Assembly: GCA_011390985.1 (NCBI GenBank)
Contig: JAABRJ010000461.1
Location: 1 to 9,922, forward strand
DNA: 9,922 nt
DNA from: Desulfobacteraceae bacterium
GTDB taxonomy: Bacteria; Desulfobacterota; Desulfobacteria; Desulfobacterales; JAABRJ01
Direction of reading: 5' to 3'
In this document: in pieces, positions 7,152 through 9,922 of the stretch
Position numbering within the stretch: position 1 is the first letter of the stretch
How the letters are laid out: each line of letters starts with the position of its first letter
Position numbers and translations under genes: made by a program
The notes under the pieces: generated by a model
Database searches by the model: none
What the model was told of the DNA's origin: nothing
The model's input: only the letters and a program-made list of their open reading frames with translations

Positions 7152-8047
7152 CCCTTTTCTGCAGACCGCGCGGGGCCGTCCTGGGGCCCCGACGACGGCC
7201 GGTCGTCTTCGGCGCCCAGGGATGCCAGGACCTGGATGACCCGCCGGATCATCCAGTCGGGGGTTGAGGCGCCGGCGCAAACCGCGACACTCCGGGCGGC
7301 AGCCAGCACCTGGCAGTCCAGCTCGGCTTCGGTCTCAACCTGCTGGGTAGGCTTTCCGGCCTTCCGTGCGATTTCCGCCAGGCGATTGGTGTTGCCGCTG
7401 TTGTGGCCGCCGACGACGACCACCGCGTCCACGGCCTCGGCCAGCTGCTTGACCTCGGTTTGGCGCTTTTCGGTGGAATCGCAGATGGTATCGAACACCT
7501 GATAGTGGGGGCAGTTGCGCCCCACCCAGTCCTTGACCTCTCCGTAAAACGCGGTGTTCTGGGTGGTCTGGGCCACGACAATGGCTTTCGTGAAACGCGG
7601 CAGGGCCGCCAGCTCCTTCACGGAGCCGACGACACACCCGCGGGCGCCGGCATATCCCAGCAGCCCGACGACTTCCGGATGGTTGCGGTCGCCGATAATG
7701 ATGGTGCCATAGCCCTCAGCGGCATGCCGGCGAATGATGGTCTGAACTTTGATGACCCGCGGACAGGTGGCGTCCACCACCCGGAACCCGGCATTCACGA
7801 GGGCCGCCTTGACCCTCGGCGGCACGCCGTGCGCGCGCAGCAGAACCGTGCCGTGACCCCGCGGGGGGACCGTCTCAATGACCGAGATGCCCTTCTGGCT
7901 CAGCAGGTTCAGGACTTGGGGGTTGTGGATCAGCGGGCCGAAGGTGCAGATCGGCTTGTCACAGGAGTCGACAGCTTCAAGGGTCATTTCGACCGCCCGC
8001 CGCACGCCCATGCAGAACCCCGCCGTCCGGGCGACGATCAGCTTCAT
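7148..8047 (-). CDS. ispH: 4-hydroxy-3-methylbut-2-enyl diphosphate reductase (IspH/LytB)
   Basis: IspH catalyses the last step of the methylerythritol phosphate pathway, reducing HMBPP to IPP and DMAPP with an oxygen-sensitive iron-sulfur cluster. The product is 299 residues. The three cluster cysteines are C12 (TAGFCMGVRRA), C95 (VDATCPRV) and C189 (DTICDSTEKRQ). Substrate and proton-relay residues are present: H41, H73 (RAHG), H123 and E125 (NHPEV), T161 (QTTQ), HNSGNTNRL (215-223) and GASTP (259-263). I place the start at the ATG 8045-8047, which gives the conserved opening MKLIVARTAGFCMGV. An upstream in-frame start would add 34 Gly/Pro/Arg-rich residues that read the CooT-like gene out of frame. 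The start codon overlaps the CooT-like TGA (ATGA, 8044-8047), implying coupling. The last 20 or so residues (DDRPSSGPQDGPARSAEKG) are a hydrophilic tail beyond the family core. Confidence 0.97.
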   Translation of the reverse strand: MKLIVARTAGFCMGVRRAVEMTLEAVDSCDKPICTFGPLIHNPQVLNLLSQKGISVIETVPPRGHGTVLLRAHGVPPRVKAALVNAGFRVVDATCPRVIKVQTIIRRHAAEGYGTIIIGDRNHPEVVGLLGYAGARGCVVGSVKELAALPRFTKAIVVAQTTQNTAFYGEVKDWVGRNCPHYQVFDTICDSTEKRQTEVKQLAEAVDAVVVVGGHNSGNTNRLAEIARKAGKPTQQVETEAELDCQVLAAARSVAVCAGASTPDWMIRRVIQVLASLGAEDDRPSSGPQDGPARSAEKG

Positions 8048-8256
8048 CGGTCCGCCCCCGCCGGAAACCGGCGCCCTGTGGCAAAGGCTCCGACGACCAC
8101 CCGGCAAAGGCGCCCACGGGGGTTCGGGACGATCCGCTGCCCCCCGCAACGGCTGGTCAGGCGGCGGCTGTCCTCTTCAGGGGTAACGGGGTCGACGGTT
8201 TCCATGCGCGGGTGCGGGTGGCCGCCCGCAATCAGGCAGGCATTGGCTTCCCCCAT
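8044..8256 (-). CDS. Small CooT-like protein lacking the nickel-binding Cys2
   Basis: The 70-codon product reads MGEANACLIAGGHPHPRMET, VDPVTPEEDS, RRLTSRCGGQRIVPNPRGRL. The pattern M-x-E-A-x-A, a later METVD followed by an acidic stretch, and a basic GR segment near 47-50 match the small CooT family, whose Rhodospirillum rubrum member aids nickel insertion into CO dehydrogenase. In that family residue 2 is the nickel-binding cysteine; here it is Gly (GGG), while Cys occur at 7, 37 and 51 and His at 13 and 15. Nickel binding is therefore doubtful or uses other ligands. The assignment is from memory of the family. The start is the ATG 8254-8256, with GAGG ten bases upstream; the frame stays open further upstream but that part looks non-coding. 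Its TGA overlaps the ispH ATG. The preceding gene is DUF3842, a family I believe is often found near CooT proteins. Confidence 0.6.
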   Translation of the reverse strand: MGEANACLIAGGHPHPRMETVDPVTPEEDSRRLTSRCGGQRIVPNPRGRLCRVVVGAFATGRRFPAGADR

Positions 8257-8391
8257 GCGGCTGGGCCCTCTTTGGTTTGGGGTCGCGGCGGGGAGTAAGG
8301 TCACAGGCTTGCACCGCTTTTGGGTTGGTCTGCAAGACCGATTGACCGCTGCCCATCCGGATCTGGGCCGGTGGCTGGAAGGCGGGTGACG

Positions 8392-8428
8392 GGCCAAAAA
8401 ACCAGCAGAATGAAATCTGTTTTTTGCC
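8392..8428. terminator. Bidirectional terminator-like inverted repeat after the DUF3842 gene
   Basis: The repeat pairs GGC, AAAAAA and CAGA (left arm, with a bulged C and a CCAG bulge) with TCTG, TTTTTT and GCC (right arm) around the loop ATGAAA at 8410-8415. On the minus strand it begins eight bases after the DUF3842 stop and has a T run in its far arm, as a weak Rho-independent terminator would. The stem is A/T-rich and bulged, so it may attenuate transcription more than stop it. It lies in the 179-base gap before the CooT-like gene, in which I see no clear promoter. Confidence 0.4.
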
Positions 8429-8435
8429 GAGGCCC

Positions 8436-8858
8436 TCACTCCGGAAGACCGCCAAGGTGGCGCTGCAAAAGTTCGTCCACCAGCTGGGGCAGCGGCGTGG
8501 GCGCCACCCCGATGATTTCGATATTCTCCTGGGTCAGGGGCAGCAGGAGTTTTTTGGCGGGGCAGCCGGCAATCGCCGCGGCAATCGCCGGGGTAACCTC
8601 CCCCATCATGGCATGCGCCAGGACGATGCCGATCGGCCCGATGATCACATCCAGCTTGGCGACGGTCTGAACGATGGCGCTTTCCCCCGACGCCCCCCGG
8701 TTGGCCCGCGCTTTCAGCATCTGTGCGGTGGCGATGGCATTGGTGCCGAGGGCGATGATTTCCACCTGCTCGCCCACCCGCTCCTTGAGCTTCCTGATGA
8801 TGGCGCTGCCGATGCCACCGCCCTGCCCGTCAATCACACCGATTTGTCTGATCGCCAT
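8436..8858 (-). CDS. DUF3842 family protein
   Basis: The 140-residue product matches DUF3842, a small family of unknown function mostly in anaerobic Firmicutes and Desulfobacterota. It opens with IGVIDGQGGGIGSAI (6-20), a glycine-rich, Rossmann-type nucleotide-binding loop, and has GTNAIATAQMLKARAN (38-53), GPIGIVLAHAMMGEVTP (74-90) and the strand KKLLLPLTQENIEIIGV (102-118). It is a compact cytoplasmic protein with no signal or membrane segment. The ATG is at 8856-8858, with only a weak AGG about eleven bases upstream. It sits between parB (135-base gap) and the CooT-like gene. The nucleotide-binding role is inferred from the glycine loop only; no reaction is known to me. Confidence 0.92.
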   Translation of the reverse strand: MAIRQIGVIDGQGGGIGSAIIRKLKERVGEQVEIIALGTNAIATAQMLKARANRGASGESAIVQTVAKLDVIIGPIGIVLAHAMMGEVTPAIAAAIAGCPAKKLLLPLTQENIEIIGVAPTPLPQLVDELLQRHLGGLPE

Positions 8859-8993
8859 CGTCGCAGCCTATTGGGGGGGTTTCTCCAATTCGGGTGGTGT
8901 CCCCGCCCGCCGCATCCAAAGGGGCGGATAGCAAAACGCGCGGCGCCCGGGCCAAACGAGAGTACCGACGGGGCGGCGCGCAGACGACCAGCC

Positions 8994-9893
8994 TCAGCGG
9001 CCCCGAAGGCGACCGAGCAGCTGGTCCAGGTCATCGAGGCTGTAAAACTCGATTTCCACCCTTCCCTTTTCGCCCCGATGCCGAATTTCGACTTTGGTGC
9101 CGAAATGACGCGACAGGTCCTCGGAAACCCCGCGAAAATAGGTGCCAGCGGCATCCGGCAGGGGCGGCAGGCGGTCTTTGGCCGCATTGAGCCGTTTGAT
9201 CAGGGCTTCGGTTTGCCGCACCGAGAGCTTCTCGGCGATGGTCTTGCGCCAGGCCGCGCGCTGCACGGCGGCATTCTCGGCCCCCAACAGCGCCCGGGCG
9301 TGCCCCATGGCGATTTGGCCCCCGGTGATGCTGCTTTTGATCTCATCGGGCAGCTGCCGCAGCCGGATGAAGTTGGCAACGGCCGAACGGCTTTTGCCGA
9401 CGCGCGCGGCCACCTGGTCCTGGGTCAGATCGAAGGCGGTCATCAGCCGGTGATACGCCTCGGCTTCCTCCATGGGGTTGAGGTTTTCACGCTGAATGTT
9501 CTCGACGATCGAGAACTCCAGCATCTGAGAATCCGAGATTTCCCTGACCACCACGGGCACCTCGGTCAGCCCTGCCATTCTGGCGGCCCGCAGGCGTCTT
9601 TCGCCGGCCACGAGCTCAAACCCGTGTTCGTCCTGGCGCACCAGCAGCGGCTGGATAATCCCCTGGGTGCGGATTGACCCGGCGAGCTCGGCCAGCTCCT
9701 CTTCGGCGAAACGGACCCGGGGCTGGTAGCGGTTGGGGCGAATTTGGTCCACCGCGCAGTGGCGATAATCCGGCGAGCTGCCGGCCACCGGCTCAAAATC
9801 GGGAATGAGCGCATCCAGCCCTCGGCCCAACACCAGTTTCTTGCGTTTGGCGGCAACCGCAACGCTCTGCTGGGTACCTTTTGATTTAGCCAT
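8994..9893 (-). CDS. parB: Chromosome-partitioning protein ParB (Spo0J family CTPase)
   Basis: ParB binds parS sites near the origin and, as a CTP-dependent clamp, slides along DNA and drives origin segregation with ParA. The 299-residue product has LGRGLDALIP (22-31), a box shared by chromosomal ParBs and used to contact ParA; RPNRYQPR (52-59), CTP-binding region; GERRLRAA (98-105); ENIQRENLNPMEEA (131-144); a helix-turn-helix around 155-181 (TQDQVAARVGKSRSAVANFI) for parS; GHARALL (197-203); and a C-terminal dimerisation domain (about 245-299). All key CTP-box and GERR residues are intact. The ATG (9891-9893) lies within the end of parA, with an overlap of eight bases in another frame, so translation is coupled. 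No parS site is seen in this window, although the origin may be nearby. Confidence 0.97.
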   Translation of the reverse strand: MAKSKGTQQSVAVAAKRKKLVLGRGLDALIPDFEPVAGSSPDYRHCAVDQIRPNRYQPRVRFAEEELAELAGSIRTQGIIQPLLVRQDEHGFELVAGERRLRAARMAGLTEVPVVVREISDSQMLEFSIVENIQRENLNPMEEAEAYHRLMTAFDLTQDQVAARVGKSRSAVANFIRLRQLPDEIKSSITGGQIAMGHARALLGAENAAVQRAAWRKTIAEKLSVRQTEALIKRLNAAKDRLPPLPDAAGTYFRGVSEDLSRHFGTKVEIRHRGEKGRVEIEFYSLDDLDQLLGRLRGR

Positions 9894-9922
9894 GGCGAAG
9901 TTCTTTCAACGCGCGAGCCAGA
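9886..9922 (-). CDS. parA: ParA/Soj C-terminal end, partial, runs off right edge
   Basis: Only the last 11 complete codons are in the window: LARALKELRHG followed by TAA at 9886-9888. This fits the C-terminal helix of chromosomal ParA, the Walker-type ATPase that precedes parB in most bacteria. The stop lies inside parB, giving an eight-base overlap. The identity is inferred mainly from position; the sequence itself is too short to prove it. Confidence 0.7.
   Translation of the reverse strand, partial: LARALKELRHG

Noticed and set aside
7586..7597. parS-like TTTCGTGAAACG near parB
   Set aside because: It lacks the central AC of the parS palindrome and lies inside the ispH coding region.
8048..8149. 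Possible 34-residue N-terminal extension of IspH
   Set aside because: The Gly/Pro/Arg-rich reading is the CooT-like gene in another frame; the family begins at MKLIVARTAGFCMG.
8308..8339. Small hairpins (GGTCT/AGACC and CTTGCA/TGCAAG), considered as a tRNA or riboswitch
   Set aside because: Stems are only 5-6 bp, mutually exclusive, with no tRNA T-loop or acceptor pairing and no known riboswitch core.
8257..8439. Upstream extension of the CooT-like frame to 8439
   Set aside because: The added residues lack any family match, overlap the DUF3842 stop and cover the inverted repeat; CooT proteins begin at the ATG 8254-8256.
8859..8993. Gap between parB and DUF3842 checked for parS, promoter or terminator
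   Set aside because: Only a short CCGCCC/GGGCGG pairing without a T run and no clear -35/-10 pair are visible.
8424..9677. Plus-strand open frame of 417 codons opposite DUF3842 and parB
   Set aside because: Both opposite-strand genes are unmistakable family members; this frame is a shadow.

Overview
The window is a GC-rich, tightly packed stretch of bacterial chromosome. The gene set (parA/parB, a DUF3842 protein, ispH, plsY, a universal stress protein, a stand-alone SF2 helicase, a J-domain-like protein) and the codon use suggest an anaerobic member of the Desulfobacterota (former Deltaproteobacteria). That placement is an inference from gene content; there is no rRNA or other marker here to prove it. 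I see no insertion sequence, prophage, CRISPR array, tRNA or rRNA.

Layout, left to right. Bases 1-2460 hold three minus-strand genes that read leftward: a universal stress protein (2014-2460), a family-2 O-methyltransferase (977-1975) and the N-terminal 303 residues of a probable J-domain protein that runs off the left edge (1-910). A possible sigma70-type promoter for this set lies at 2542-2569. Bases 2549-2887 on the plus strand carry an orphan coding fragment with a protein-like composition but no start codon, ending tail-to-tail against the next gene. Bases 2875-6368 are a second minus-strand set: a coiled-coil multi-pass membrane protein, a lipoprotein with a von Willebrand A-like core, and an SF2 helicase. 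Divergent to it, plsY (6534-7151) is the only intact plus-strand gene and ends tail-to-tail on ispH.

The right end (7148-9922) is a minus-strand series: parA end, parB, DUF3842 protein, a 70-codon CooT-like protein, ispH. parA/parB and cooT-like/ispH overlap at their ends, which points to translational coupling. An inverted repeat after the DUF3842 gene may attenuate or terminate transcription between the two halves.

Most genes are housekeeping: chromosome segregation (ParAB), isoprenoid synthesis (IspH) and phospholipid synthesis (PlsY). The parts least explained by known biology are the membrane protein/lipoprotein/helicase set, the CooT-like protein whose family-defining Cys2 is glycine, and the startless fragment at 2549-2887. 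The long plus-strand open frames opposite the minus-strand genes are GC-driven shadows and are not annotated.
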